NCBI RefSeq assembly: GCF_004331255.1
Contig: NZ_SJOF01000011.1
Coordinates: 62,001-126,000 of the forward strand
DNA length: 64,000 bases
Reading direction: 5' to 3'
Origin: Acinetobacter sp. ANC 4173
Lineage (GTDB): Bacteria; Pseudomonadota; Gammaproteobacteria; Pseudomonadales; Moraxellaceae
Shown here: positions 51,071-59,597 of the stretch, in pieces
How the letters are laid out: each line of letters starts with the position of its first letter
Position numbering within the stretch: the first letter of the stretch is position 1
The notes under the pieces: generated by a model
The model's database searches: none
What the model saw: only the letters and a program-made list of their open reading frames with translations
What the model was told of the DNA's origin: nothing
Program-made: the position numbers and the translations under genes

Positions 51071-52270
51071 ATGTCCGCAAATCAATATGATGTCTTAGTT
51101 TTAGGTGCAGGCGCATCTGGCTTAATGACAGCCTATATGGCAGCTCAACGCGGACGTAAAGTGGTGGTGGTAGAAAAAGCCAATAAAGTCGGTAAAAAAA
51201 TTCTCATGTCGGGTGGTGGTAAATGTAACTTTACCAACCTCTATGTCGAACCAAGCAACTTTATTTCACATAATCCACACTTTGTGATTTCAGCCCTGAC
51301 CCGCTATACCAATTGGGATTTTATAGGCCTAGTTTGTGAGTACGGCATTGAATATGAAGAGCGTAAACATGGTCAACTGTTCACCCTAAAAGGTGCCAAA
51401 GAAATTTTAGCCATGCTGTTGGCCGAATGTGAGAAAACAGGTTTGGTGGACATTAAAACCAACTGTGAAGTGAAAGCCATCACCGCCCTAGAAGAGCAAG
51501 GTTTTCAAATTGCCACGACACTGGGTTATTTTGAAGCAGAATCTGTGGTGATTGCATCGGGTGGCTTATCGATTCCGACCTTAGGTGGTTCAGGGATTGG
51601 TTATGAGATTGCCAAACAATTTGGTCATCATGTTTATCCGACCCGCGCAGGTTTGGTGCCTTTTACCTTCTCGGATAGTTTTAAAGAAGTGACTACACGC
51701 TTAAGTGGCAACGCGGTCGATGCGACTTTATCGAATGACTTAAACGCTTTTACCGAAGCTCTTTTATTTACCCACCGAGGACTCAGTGGTCCAAGTTCTT
51801 TACAACTGTCGAATTATTGGGATGTGGGGCAAAGCTTCAAAATTGACTTCTTACCAAGCGTGGATTTACACGACTATTTAAAAGCCAAGAAACACAGTCA
51901 ACCTAAAGCCCTACTGCGTACTTTACTGGGTGAGCATTTCCCTAAAAGTGTGGTGGTTGAACTGCAAAACCTGATTTGGCCTGAACTGGCTGAAACAGCG
52001 ATTGGTCAGCTGTCGGATGAAAAACTGGAGCACATTGCAACGCGCATACATGCATTTGAAGTCAAACCATCAGGAACCGAAGGCTACCGTACCGCGGAGG
52101 TCACTTTGGGCGGTGTAGACACCACTGAGGTTTCATCAAAAACCATGGAAAGTAAAAAGCAAAAAGGCTTATATTTTGTTGGTGAAATATTAGATGTGAC
52201 AGGACATTTGGGTGGTTTTAACTTCCAATGGGCATGGTCATCTGCACATGCCGCATCAGAATATGTCTAA
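51071..52270 (+). CDS. YhiN/HI0933-family NAD(P)/FAD-dependent oxidoreductase
   Basis: Flavoprotein of 399 residues. The N-terminal FAD motif is VLVLGAGASGLMTAYMAAQRGRKVVVVEKANKVGKKILMSGGGKCNFTN (residues ~8-55), the family hallmark. GGLSIPTLGGSGIGYEIAKQFGH and the C-terminal VTLGGVDTTEVSSKTMESKKQKGLYFVGEILDVTGHLGGFNFQWAWSSA complete the signature. The family is widespread but its reaction is unproven; a role in tRNA or aminoacetone-type chemistry has been suggested only loosely. Single gene. Confidence 0.88.
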   Translation: MSANQYDVLVLGAGASGLMTAYMAAQRGRKVVVVEKANKVGKKILMSGGGKCNFTNLYVEPSNFISHNPHFVISALTRYTNWDFIGLVCEYGIEYEERKHGQLFTLKGAKEILAMLLAECEKTGLVDIKTNCEVKAITALEEQGFQIATTLGYFEAESVVIASGGLSIPTLGGSGIGYEIAKQFGHHVYPTRAGLVPFTFSDSFKEVTTRLSGNAVDATLSNDLNAFTEALLFTHRGLSGPSSLQLSNYWDVGQSFKIDFLPSVDLHDYLKAKKHSQPKALLRTLLGEHFPKSVVVELQNLIWPELAETAIGQLSDEKLEHIATRIHAFEVKPSGTEGYRTAEVTLGGVDTTEVSSKTMESKKQKGLYFVGEILDVTGHLGGFNFQWAWSSAHAASEYV

Positions 52271-52291
52271 GCCATCTGCTTAAACGATAAA

Positions 52292-52444
52292 TTATTCTAA
52301 ATAATCCGTGCGTAGCAGTACGCACTGCTTTTGCTTCTGCTGACGAGCAAGTGCTACATCCATTTTCGTAATGGCAATTTGCACATGGCTCTGTTCAGTC
52401 CCAGTACGTCGCGTCATCAATGCTTTTTTTAATATTTTCATCAT
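52292..52444 (-). CDS. Small basic protein (50 residues), unrecognised
   Basis: Fifty-codon reading frame with good start evidence: AAGGAAAACG directly precedes tandem ATGs at 52444 and 52441. Protein begins MMKILKKALMTRRTGTEQ and is rich in Lys, Arg and Gln, with a helix-like QVALARQQKQKQ character, ending RTDYLE. No signal peptide or TM segment. Reads toward the convergent YhiN-like gene with only 21 bases between. No family recognised; could be a nucleic-acid-binding or toxin-type small protein, but nothing in the sequence proves it. Confidence 0.6.
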   Translation of the reverse strand: MMKILKKALMTRRTGTEQSHVQIAITKMDVALARQQKQKQCVLLRTDYLE

Positions 52445-52590
52445 TCGTTTTCCTTGTGTAAGTACAATTTATCAAAATAAATTGTGAAATATTCATCAAT
52501 TCATATTTCAAAGTATAGGCATGTAAGTATTTCTAATTTATGAAATATCCATATTTCACATGCATTAAACATACCAAATTAAATTGCATT

Positions 52591-52806
52591 CTACACTATA
52601 GACTTTTGTATTATTTTTTCCGTGGATTCTTCAGCATCACTCCCCGCAGTTGCAGCATTAGATAGTGTTTCAGCCCAGATCTGCGTTGTTACAACGGTCT
52701 TCGGTTTTGCACATATAAATTTATACGCCCTCACAAAAAATCTAACGGTAATGCCTGTTATGATGATTGGGGCAATGATCTTATTTGGTGCCTTATTCTT
52801 CATCAT
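52591..52806 (-). CDS. Small protein with one TM-like segment (71 residues), unrecognised
   Basis: Minus-strand frame starting with tandem ATGs at 52806 and 52803, preceded by GAGG at ideal spacing. It begins MMKNKAPNKIIAPIIITGITVRFFV, a basic N-terminus then a short hydrophobic segment, and continues with a polar Ser/Ala/Glu tail. A plus-strand frame overlaps (52622-52822) but starts with GTG without a ribosome site. It lies 62 bases downstream of the channel-like gene and may be co-transcribed with it. No family recognised. Confidence 0.55.
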   Translation of the reverse strand: MMKNKAPNKIIAPIIITGITVRFFVRAYKFICAKPKTVVTTQIWAETLSNAATAGSDAEESTEKIIQKSIV

Positions 52807-52867
52807 TTTTCCTCATGTATAAGATCGACCTGCCTAAGCATGATCGATCTCGACAAAATTCAACACG

Positions 52868-54547
52868 TTATTTCGGATCATCCTTTGGCTGAATATCAAC
52901 ACCCTCTTCAGCTTCGCCTGTAGAACCGTATGGGTTATTTAAAGGCTTATGCTCAGGGTCGACCAGTAGATCATCTGGGACAACCGAATCATTATGCGGT
53001 GTTACAGGGGTGTGTTTCGTCACGGGTGCAGATACCGTAGAACTTGATGTTTTGGGTTGTGGGTTAGGTTGCTTCGCCTGCTTTTTCGCACAATCAATCA
53101 ATTCAGTCAAAATACGTTCCGCAGGTTGACGTCCACCGAGGCCAAAGGCGAGTGCAAATGCCACAGCGACAGCCCCTAAGGTTAAACCAAAAGCCAAGTT
53201 CACAATCGAATCAGCAATTCCCATCGCCCTTAGACCCATAGCAATGACTAATCCCATAATGAGCACACGGACTAAATTGGCTAACCAAAGCGAACTCTGA
53301 TATTCGCCACGTTGCACAATATTTGCCACCAAGTTTGCCAACCAAAATCCAATCACTAAAATAACTGCACCTAATAGAATATTGGCACCAAACTGAATAA
53401 ACATGGAAATCAGTAGGCTGACTTGCTCTAAACCCAAGCGATTGGCTGCTTCTGATACTGCAAACAACATGGTAAAAAATACAATGAAATAACCCACCAC
53501 GCATGAAATTTTCGTGGTGCCTAAAAAGCGCTGTAAGTCGAGTTTGGCAGGAATGTCATCAACACCTGTCCCAGAAACGACGTCCACCACCAAGTTTGCC
53601 ACAAACCGCGAAACCACATAGGCAATAATCAAAATTAGCCCAGCCGCAATAATTTGCGGAATTGCATTCATAATTTCATACAACATGGCCGTTGCGGGTT
53701 GTGAAATTGAATCAATACCTAACGCTTCAAATGCGATAATTAAGGCAGTAATAATAATAATTGCAAATACAAATGAGCCTAGGACATGAGCCAAATTTGA
53801 GTTCTTAAACAGTCCGATTTTTTGTGCTTGCTTCTGTAAATCTAGACCTTGTATCAATCCTTCGAGAATGCCTCGAACAATTTTTGCCAAAATATAGCCC
53901 ACAAATACAATCACAATCGCAATAAACAAGTTCGGTAAATATGAAATGGCTTCATTCAACATATTTTGAATTGGGAACAGCAAACCATTTAAACCTAAAA
54001 TCGAAAGTACAATCGGCAGGAATAACAACAGGATTAGCCAGTAAACAATCTCACTGATATTTTGACTGATTGGACTGACACCCACATCTTCACTCAGTTT
54101 TTCATCGAGCTGAGTTCGATCCAGTAATTTTTTCAATCCGACTTTCACCAAGTTGGCAAAAATCCAACCAATAAAAGCCACTGCTACCGCTGCCAAAAGC
54201 TGAGGAATAAACAACAAGAACTGCTGAATCATATTACTGAATGGACCACTGACGCTGGTCAGATTCAAAACATTCAATGCACCAATTATGGCTATCAGCA
54301 GCACAATCCAGAAGACAATTCTAGACACGATGTTTTCAATATTGGAACGATGTCCCGTTGCACCAGAAAGCTTTTGATTGGTGCCTAATTTAGATAATAC
54401 TTTTTTCACCGCAGCGGCGATCACTAAAGCAATCACCCAACCAATAAGTAAAATAGCAACAGCAGACAAAATCGGATGCAACTGATCCCAATAATACATC
54501 CCATTCATTTCAGGGGTTCTCATTCCCCCTTCAAAAAACTCATTCAT
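52868..54547 (-). CDS. TM_helix-repeat mechanosensitive-channel-like membrane protein
   Basis: Large inner-membrane protein of 559 residues. At least five copies of an amphipathic TM_helix repeat occur, each a hydrophobic helix ending in a charged loop: AILLIGWVIALVIAAAVKKVL, LLAAVAVAFIGWIFANLVKVGL, LFIAIVIVFVGYILAKIVRGIL, IIAAGLILIIAYVVSRFVANLV, and ILLGAVILVIGFWLANLVANIV. Near the end, AVAFALAFGLGGRQPAERIL resembles an MscS pore-lining TM3, but the usual MscS beta-domain afterwards is missing: instead a ~60-residue low-complexity Thr/Pro tail follows. Related to CmpX-type proteins. Role in osmotic or envelope stress is inferred. Confidence 0.82.
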   Translation of the reverse strand: MNEFFEGGMRTPEMNGMYYWDQLHPILSAVAILLIGWVIALVIAAAVKKVLSKLGTNQKLSGATGHRSNIENIVSRIVFWIVLLIAIIGALNVLNLTSVSGPFSNMIQQFLLFIPQLLAAVAVAFIGWIFANLVKVGLKKLLDRTQLDEKLSEDVGVSPISQNISEIVYWLILLLFLPIVLSILGLNGLLFPIQNMLNEAISYLPNLFIAIVIVFVGYILAKIVRGILEGLIQGLDLQKQAQKIGLFKNSNLAHVLGSFVFAIIIITALIIAFEALGIDSISQPATAMLYEIMNAIPQIIAAGLILIIAYVVSRFVANLVVDVVSGTGVDDIPAKLDLQRFLGTTKISCVVGYFIVFFTMLFAVSEAANRLGLEQVSLLISMFIQFGANILLGAVILVIGFWLANLVANIVQRGEYQSSLWLANLVRVLIMGLVIAMGLRAMGIADSIVNLAFGLTLGAVAVAFALAFGLGGRQPAERILTELIDCAKKQAKQPNPQPKTSSSTVSAPVTKHTPVTPHNDSVVPDDLLVDPEHKPLNNPYGSTGEAEEGVDIQPKDDPK

Positions 54548-54856
54548 GTCTATTCCCTCTTCTTATTTCTGTTAATGACTGACTCCATTGGGAGCTTGAT
54601 TGTTGTATTCATAAAAGTATGGAGGTACTTCATTACCTTAAAATTTGTATTTTTTTTAATCAATATCATGTGCAGAATTACAACAAAAGGGCACACTCCA
54701 ATAGCAAAAAAGCTCTAGCTTATTAAGCTAGAGCTTTTGTTTTATAGACATCATTCAGTTAAATTATTCGTTTCAACTCAAGTAAATTCATCCTGAATCG
54801 TTGCATCGAACCCCGTCTCCTCGTATTGCTTCAAAGACATTCCCCGTTGCACATTC
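54548..54856. other. Intergenic region with terminator
   Basis: Upstream region of the channel-like gene. It contains the terminator of the 49-residue gene (54709-54738) and a 20-codon frame (54778-54840) that is not convincing. Nothing else seen. Confidence 0.4.
54709..54738 (-). terminator. Terminator of the 49-residue gene
   Basis: AAGCTCTAGCTTA and TAAGCTAGAGCTT form a perfect 13-bp stem around one T, with A/T runs on each side. It lies beyond the 49-residue gene on the minus strand. Confidence 0.8.
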
Positions 54857-55006
54857 TTAACTTGGCGTTCCGCTTGAAAGCATATACACCACAAGTGCCA
54901 AGAAAAAGATACCGACTAAGATTAGCATGTACACTGGTAAGCGTTTTTTTTGTCTTATTTCTTCAGCACTCGCGACATGAGGCGGTTTATTGAAATCATG
55001 TATCAT
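54857..55006 (-). CDS. Small single-pass membrane protein (49 residues)
   Basis: Frame of 49 residues with GAGGGG five bases upstream of ATG 55006. The cytoplasmic N-terminus (MIHDFNKPPHVASAEEIRQKK) is followed by one strong TM helix (MLILVGIFFLALVVYMLSSG) and a short tail, so orientation N-in is likely from the basic RQKKR before the helix. Ends before a strong terminator. No family recognised; it has the look of small inner-membrane proteins that accompany respiratory or transport complexes. Probably a real gene. Confidence 0.72.
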   Translation of the reverse strand: MIHDFNKPPHVASAEEIRQKKRLPVYMLILVGIFFLALVVYMLSSGTPS

Positions 55007-55162
55007 GTTCCCCTCACTCAATCCATCCCTTGTTGAATTTTTATACTAACAACAAAAAGTATGAAATTGTGTGACAAAGCATTATTTGATCGTGAGCGCT
55101 TGTAAATTTTCTAGAGAACGAACAGCTTAGCTTTTATTTTGGTTTAGCATAATGTCGTTCTT

Positions 55163-55978
55163 TTAGAAAATACCTTGCAGTAATTGTGACTGCCCCTGCT
55201 CAATCACCATTTCATGTTCATCTTTTAAATTCACACCAGAGAATTGTAATTGTTTTGACTTCGACATCAGGGCAATCAGGCGTCGTACCGCTGTCACTTC
55301 GTCCAAACCAGCAGGGCGCACATTAGAAATACAATTACGCATGGCATCATGACAGCCTTTTTGAGCTTGCCACGTATAGTAAATACCCATGCTATCTGGA
55401 GAACTCAAGCCTGGGCGCTCTCCTATGAGCATCACCAACATTTGCGCATGTAAGATTTGGGCAATTTCATCCCCCAAAGCCACCCGGCTTCCCGTTGCGA
55501 CCACGATAGGGGCCACAGACCAACCTTGCTGGGCACACGCATCTAACATTTTCGAGATAAAACTAACGGCATTATCTTCAATCGCACGTGCAGATAAGCC
55601 ATCGCCTGCCACAATTAATACATCATATTGCTGTTGCTCGGATTGCATTGCTGTGAGCATTTGCCGTGAAGTCACCGAAAGTTCCCGCCCCAAATCTGGA
55701 CGTTTCAAATAAGTATCCTTATCAACTGCACAACTACTGACGTGTACAAAAGTCAGACTCTGCTGCGCAAATTGCTGCTTCAACACGGCGATATTCAGAG
55801 GTTTTAGTACAGCATCCTTGGCTTGGGCATGGGCCAATTGAAACTCTAAAAGAGGACGAGTCGGAAGACTTCCTCCTGTTCTGCCCAAGGCAATTCGGGC
55901 ATCGGTAAACTGTTTCAGTTGTTCCCAACTGTTTTGTTCAAATTGCTGTGGATATCGAACATCATAATGTAGCTTCAT
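55163..55978 (-). CDS. eutC: Ethanolamine ammonia-lyase small subunit
   Basis: Small subunit (271 residues) of adenosylcobalamin-dependent ethanolamine ammonia-lyase, which splits ethanolamine into acetaldehyde and ammonia. DARIALGRTGGSLPTRPLLEFQLAHAQAKDAV, VVAGDGLSARAIEDNA and LMVLIGERPGLSSPDSMGIYYTW with NCISNVRPAGL are clear family motifs for the substrate and cobalamin site. ATG 55978 is used, with GGAG upstream; a TTG at 55993 is less likely. It starts 16 bases after eutB and is the last of the permease-eutB-eutC set. Confidence 0.95.
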   Translation of the reverse strand: MKLHYDVRYPQQFEQNSWEQLKQFTDARIALGRTGGSLPTRPLLEFQLAHAQAKDAVLKPLNIAVLKQQFAQQSLTFVHVSSCAVDKDTYLKRPDLGRELSVTSRQMLTAMQSEQQQYDVLIVAGDGLSARAIEDNAVSFISKMLDACAQQGWSVAPIVVATGSRVALGDEIAQILHAQMLVMLIGERPGLSSPDSMGIYYTWQAQKGCHDAMRNCISNVRPAGLDEVTAVRRLIALMSKSKQLQFSGVNLKDEHEMVIEQGQSQLLQGIF

Positions 55979-55994
55979 CCCTATCTCCCCCAAA

Positions 55995-57380
55995 CTAAGA
56001 CATCAGCAAACGTGAGAATTTTTCAGGCATGTGTTGTGGCCATTCCAGCTTTGAACATTGCTGTTTTAGAATACCCTGCTGCTCTAACCAATAGGCAAAT
56101 TCAGGTGCTGGCGCGAGTCCTAAAAGTTGACGAATGTATAAAGCATCATGGAACGATGTGGTTTGATAATTCAACATCACATCATCTGAACCTGGAATGC
56201 CCATAATAAAGTTAATGCCTGCATTGGCTAATAAAGTGAGCAGAACATCCATATCATCTTGATCTGCATCGGCATGATTGGTATAGCAAATATCACAGCC
56301 CATTGGGATGCCAAGCAATTTTCCGCAGAAGTGATCTTCCAAGCCCGCACGAATAATTTGCTTACCGTTATACAAATATTCAGGGCCAATAAAACCCACC
56401 ACGGTATTCACTAAAAATGGCTTGTACTTACGCGCCACCGCATAAGCTCTGGCTTCTATGGTTTGTTGATCTACCCCATGATGGGTTTGACTCGACAGCG
56501 CGCTGCCTTGACCTGTTTCAAAGTACATCACATTTTGCCCTACGGTTCCCCGCTTCAAGCTGAGTGCAGCGTCATAGCCTTCTTGGAGCAAAGCTAAATT
56601 AATCCCAAAGGCGCTATTGGCTTGCTCGGTCCCTGCAATTGATTGAAACATCAAATCAATCGGAACGTTTTTGTTGGCAAGTTGAATACCTGAACTTACA
56701 TGCGTCAGCACGCAAGATTGGGTCGGAATGTCATATTCGTGAATAATGTAATCCAGCAGCTTTAATAGTTCAGATAGGTTTTGCAAGTTATCAGTCGCGG
56801 GGTTAATCCCAATCACCGCATCACCATTACCATACATCAGCCCATCCAAAATACTGGCAGAAATACCCAAAACATCATCGGTGGGATGATTCGGTTGCAA
56901 CCGTGTGGACAAATGTCCTTCTAAGCCAATGGTATTGCGAAACTGGGTAATCACGCGGCATTTTTTTGCCACCAAAATTAAATCCTGATTGCGCATAATC
57001 TTGCTGACGGCGGCCACCATTTCTGGCGTTAACCCCGCTTGTAGCACGGTCAATTTTTCGGTGGTGGCATCTGCACTCAACAACCAATTGCGCAAGTCTC
57101 CCACCGTAAAGTGTGAAATTGGGTAGAATGCCGCTGCATCATGTTCATCCATAATTAGTCGGGTCACTTCATCCTGCTCATACGGAATCAACGCTTCATT
57201 CAAGAACTGTTTTAAAGGGACATCTGCCAAACACATTTGTGCCGCTACACGCTCTGTTGCATTCTGCGCGGCAATCCCTGCAAGCTGATCTCCAGAACGC
57301 TCAGGTGTTGCCTTTGCCATCAGCATTTTTAAATCTGAAAAAACATAATGTTGATGCGCAACATCAATCCGATAAATCAC
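55995..57380 (-). CDS. eutB: Ethanolamine ammonia-lyase large subunit
   Basis: Large catalytic subunit, 461 residues, a TIM barrel that binds ethanolamine over the B12 cofactor. Motifs include GNGDAVIGINPATDN, SFGINLALLQEGYDAAL-like AFGINLALLQEGYDAALSLKRGTVGQNVMYFETGQGSALSS and PMGCDICYTNHADADQDDMDVLLTLLANAGINFIMGIPGSDDVMLNYQTTSFHD. GTG start at 57380 with AAGGAG nine bases before it. No reactivase gene (eutA), no aldehyde dehydrogenase and no microcompartment shell genes are adjacent. Confidence 0.96.
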   Translation of the reverse strand: MIYRIDVAHQHYVFSDLKMLMAKATPERSGDQLAGIAAQNATERVAAQMCLADVPLKQFLNEALIPYEQDEVTRLIMDEHDAAAFYPISHFTVGDLRNWLLSADATTEKLTVLQAGLTPEMVAAVSKIMRNQDLILVAKKCRVITQFRNTIGLEGHLSTRLQPNHPTDDVLGISASILDGLMYGNGDAVIGINPATDNLQNLSELLKLLDYIIHEYDIPTQSCVLTHVSSGIQLANKNVPIDLMFQSIAGTEQANSAFGINLALLQEGYDAALSLKRGTVGQNVMYFETGQGSALSSQTHHGVDQQTIEARAYAVARKYKPFLVNTVVGFIGPEYLYNGKQIIRAGLEDHFCGKLLGIPMGCDICYTNHADADQDDMDVLLTLLANAGINFIMGIPGSDDVMLNYQTTSFHDALYIRQLLGLAPAPEFAYWLEQQGILKQQCSKLEWPQHMPEKFSRLLMS

Positions 57381-57399
57381 GGCCCAAACTCCTTATGTC

Positions 57400-58845
57400 T
57401 TATGTATTAAGTTCTTGTTCTGCTGCTTGAATATTGGCAAATTCTTCTTCTGGGGTACCTGCGACCAAATGATGACGGCTATACAATAAGAAATAAAGAA
57501 TAAACACCGCATAAATTGCGGCTGCCATAAACCACACTTTTGGATCCACCACAAAACCTGCAACCGTCGCGATAGCAGCTAAAACCAAGGCAATCGAAGC
57601 GGTGACAATTCCACCAGGCGCTTTGTAAGGACGTGGCATATTGGGTTTTGCAATTTTTAATTTGATGTACGCCAGCATCATTAGCACATAAGAAATGGTG
57701 GCACCAAAGACTGCCATCAAAATCAGTAAATCACCTTCGCGTGATAAAGACAGCATAAACCCAATCACGCCAGGAATAATAATGGCTAAATGTGGTGCAT
57801 GGTTTTTATTTGTTAAGGAAAGTTTTGTAGGTAAATAGCCTGCACGCGACAAAGCAAAAATCTGACGTGAATAGGCATAAATAATCGAGAAGAAACTCGC
57901 AACTAAACCGGCTAATCCGACAAAATTGACAAAGCCTGCCAACCAAGTATTTTCACCATAGACCACTTTTAAAGCATCCACCAATGGTGCACCTGATTCT
58001 TTTAAAGTATCAGCGCCTGCAGCACCCGCACCCAAAAATAAAATGGCTAAGGCAAACACAGCTAAAATCAGCATTGAACCGATCAAGCCACGCGGTAAAG
58101 ATTTATGTGGTTCTTTGGCTTCTTCTGCCGCCAAAGGCACGCCTTCTACCGCCAAAAAGAACCAAATGGCATAAGGCACCGCTGCCCAAATGCCTAAATA
58201 GCCCAAAGGTAAAAATGCACTGGCTCCAACCGCATCAGTTTTGACAGGAATATTGAGTAAATTCTGGCTGTTAAAATGTGGCAACATGGCGGCAATAAAA
58301 ACCAACAAAGCGACTGAGGCGACCGCAGTAATCATAAAAATAATTTTTAAGGCTTCCCCTGCACCTTTAAGATGAATCCCCATAAAAAACAGATAGCAAA
58401 CTAAATACACAAACCATCCGCCAATCCCGAACAAGGACTCACAGTAAGCACCAATAAACACGGCAATTGCCGCAGGTGCAATCGCGTATTCAATCAAGAT
58501 CGCGGTTCCTGTTAAATAGCCAGCCAAAGGTCCAAAAGCCGTACGGGCAAAACTATAACCGCCTCCTGCGGTGGGTAACATGGTCGACATTTCCGACATG
58601 GCTAAGCACATACATAAATACATGATCGCGACAACAATGGTGGCAATAAACATGCCACCCCATCCACCTTGTGCCAAACCAAAGTTCCAGCCTGCGAAGT
58701 CCCCAGAAATAACATAGGCAACGCCTAACCCAATCAGTAATAGCCATCCGACAGCGCCTTGCTTGAGTTTACGTTGAGCAAAATATTCTGTATTGGAATG
58801 ATGATCTGAATGAGTGTCAGCAACTACACTTTTGACATTTAGCAT
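57400..58845 (-). CDS. eat: Ethanolamine permease
   Basis: Inner-membrane APC-family permease of 481 residues that imports ethanolamine. GWLLLIGLGVAYVISGDFAGWNFGLAQGGWGGM is the ethanolamine-permease-type TM1, followed by CLAMSEMSTMLPTAGGGYSFARTAFGPLAGYLTG and AVEGVPLAAEEAKEPHKSLPRG. ATG 58845 with GAGG upstream is preferred over an upstream frame start that would add 23 non-conserved residues. Twenty bases before eutB on the same strand, so substrate import and cleavage are co-transcribed. First gene of the set. Confidence 0.92.
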   Translation of the reverse strand: MLNVKSVVADTHSDHHSNTEYFAQRKLKQGAVGWLLLIGLGVAYVISGDFAGWNFGLAQGGWGGMFIATIVVAIMYLCMCLAMSEMSTMLPTAGGGYSFARTAFGPLAGYLTGTAILIEYAIAPAAIAVFIGAYCESLFGIGGWFVYLVCYLFFMGIHLKGAGEALKIIFMITAVASVALLVFIAAMLPHFNSQNLLNIPVKTDAVGASAFLPLGYLGIWAAVPYAIWFFLAVEGVPLAAEEAKEPHKSLPRGLIGSMLILAVFALAILFLGAGAAGADTLKESGAPLVDALKVVYGENTWLAGFVNFVGLAGLVASFFSIIYAYSRQIFALSRAGYLPTKLSLTNKNHAPHLAIIIPGVIGFMLSLSREGDLLILMAVFGATISYVLMMLAYIKLKIAKPNMPRPYKAPGGIVTASIALVLAAIATVAGFVVDPKVWFMAAAIYAVFILYFLLYSRHHLVAGTPEEEFANIQAAEQELNT

Positions 58846-59094
58846 AAGCACCTCGCATTTGCTTGATGCTAAAGAACAATGCATAAGCCGTACCAATTTT
58901 GACTTTTTGTTCAAATTGGTTTGTATTTATTTATAAAAACAGCAGCTTATTTACCACAAAAAAGAAAGCCTTTTCGTTTAGTTTCAAGGCTGGTGACAGG
59001 CTAAGAGCACTTCAAAGAATATGTAACCAATCTGCCGCATTAAAGTGAAATTAGAGTATAATTATCCACCTCATTTTCAATGCTCCTAATCTTT

Positions 59095-59517
59095 ATGGCG
59101 TATAGTCAACAAAGTGTCACACTTGATCTTGACACCGACGTCACACATCAATGTTCACTACACTACACACGTGATCAGCATCTGATTGGTATTATTGAAT
59201 TTACCAAACCTAGCTATGTGCTGAAATGGGGTGATTTAGAATATTTCCGTCGTCGCACTGAAGAATTTTCAGTCATGCCCTTTCCAGAATGTGTGAATGC
59301 CATGGTTGTTGATATTCGCAATATAGCCGCATTCTTGGACAATGAAGTTCCCATTCTGCCTTGGCGTTTAGTGGAAGAGGAATGTCCTGTACGATTAGTG
59401 GTTCCACAAGACCGTCTGGAATATTATGCAGGCTTTTTTGAACCGACATGGCTCAGCACAGATTTAGACAGTGCCATTTATGAAATTCGCGATTTTATGG
59501 ATATGTTCGTGCACTAA
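59095..59517 (+). CDS. Conserved-looking hypothetical protein (140 residues)
   Basis: Soluble protein of 140 residues with no signal peptide or TM segment. MAYSQQSVTLDLDTDVTHQC starts it; the middle is aromatic and acidic (KWGDLEYFRRRTEEFSVMPFPECVNAMVVDIRNIAAFLDNEVPILPWRLVEEECPVRLVVPQDRLEYYAGFF). The pattern resembles the small STAS-like domain proteins in its alternating strands, but no motif is decisive. ATG 59095 or 59080 could start it; neither has a strong ribosome site. Divergent from the ethanolamine operon, own terminator after it. Function unknown. Confidence 0.65.
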   Translation: MAYSQQSVTLDLDTDVTHQCSLHYTRDQHLIGIIEFTKPSYVLKWGDLEYFRRRTEEFSVMPFPECVNAMVVDIRNIAAFLDNEVPILPWRLVEEECPVRLVVPQDRLEYYAGFFEPTWLSTDLDSAIYEIRDFMDMFVH

Positions 59518-59531
59518 GTTTTAGCGACAAA

Positions 59532-59557
59532 AAAATCCTCCTAAATGGAGGATTTTT
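59532..59557. terminator. Bidirectional terminator between the 140-residue gene and fpr
   Basis: AAAATCCTCC (59532-59541) and GGAGGATTTT (59547-59556), perfect 10-bp stem, loop TAAAT, with A and T runs on each side. Confidence 0.9.
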
Positions 59558-59597
59558 AATGTTCATTCAAAATGCTGATAACCAATGAAATTGGGGT

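Noticed and set aside
52622..52822. 66-codon plus-strand frame with a C-terminal hydrophobic segment
   Set aside because: GTG start without ribosome site; the overlapping minus-strand frame has a good one.
54778..54840. 20-codon frame MSLKQYEETGFDATIQDEFT after the 49-residue gene
   Set aside because: GGGGA lies too close to the ATG and the peptide is too short to judge without conservation data.
55311..55323. GCAGGGCGCAC matches the 3' end of tRNA-Arg and could be a second attachment site
   Set aside because: It lies inside eutC in the conserved NCISNVRPAGL segment, eleven bases only, so it is explained by coding sequence and chance.
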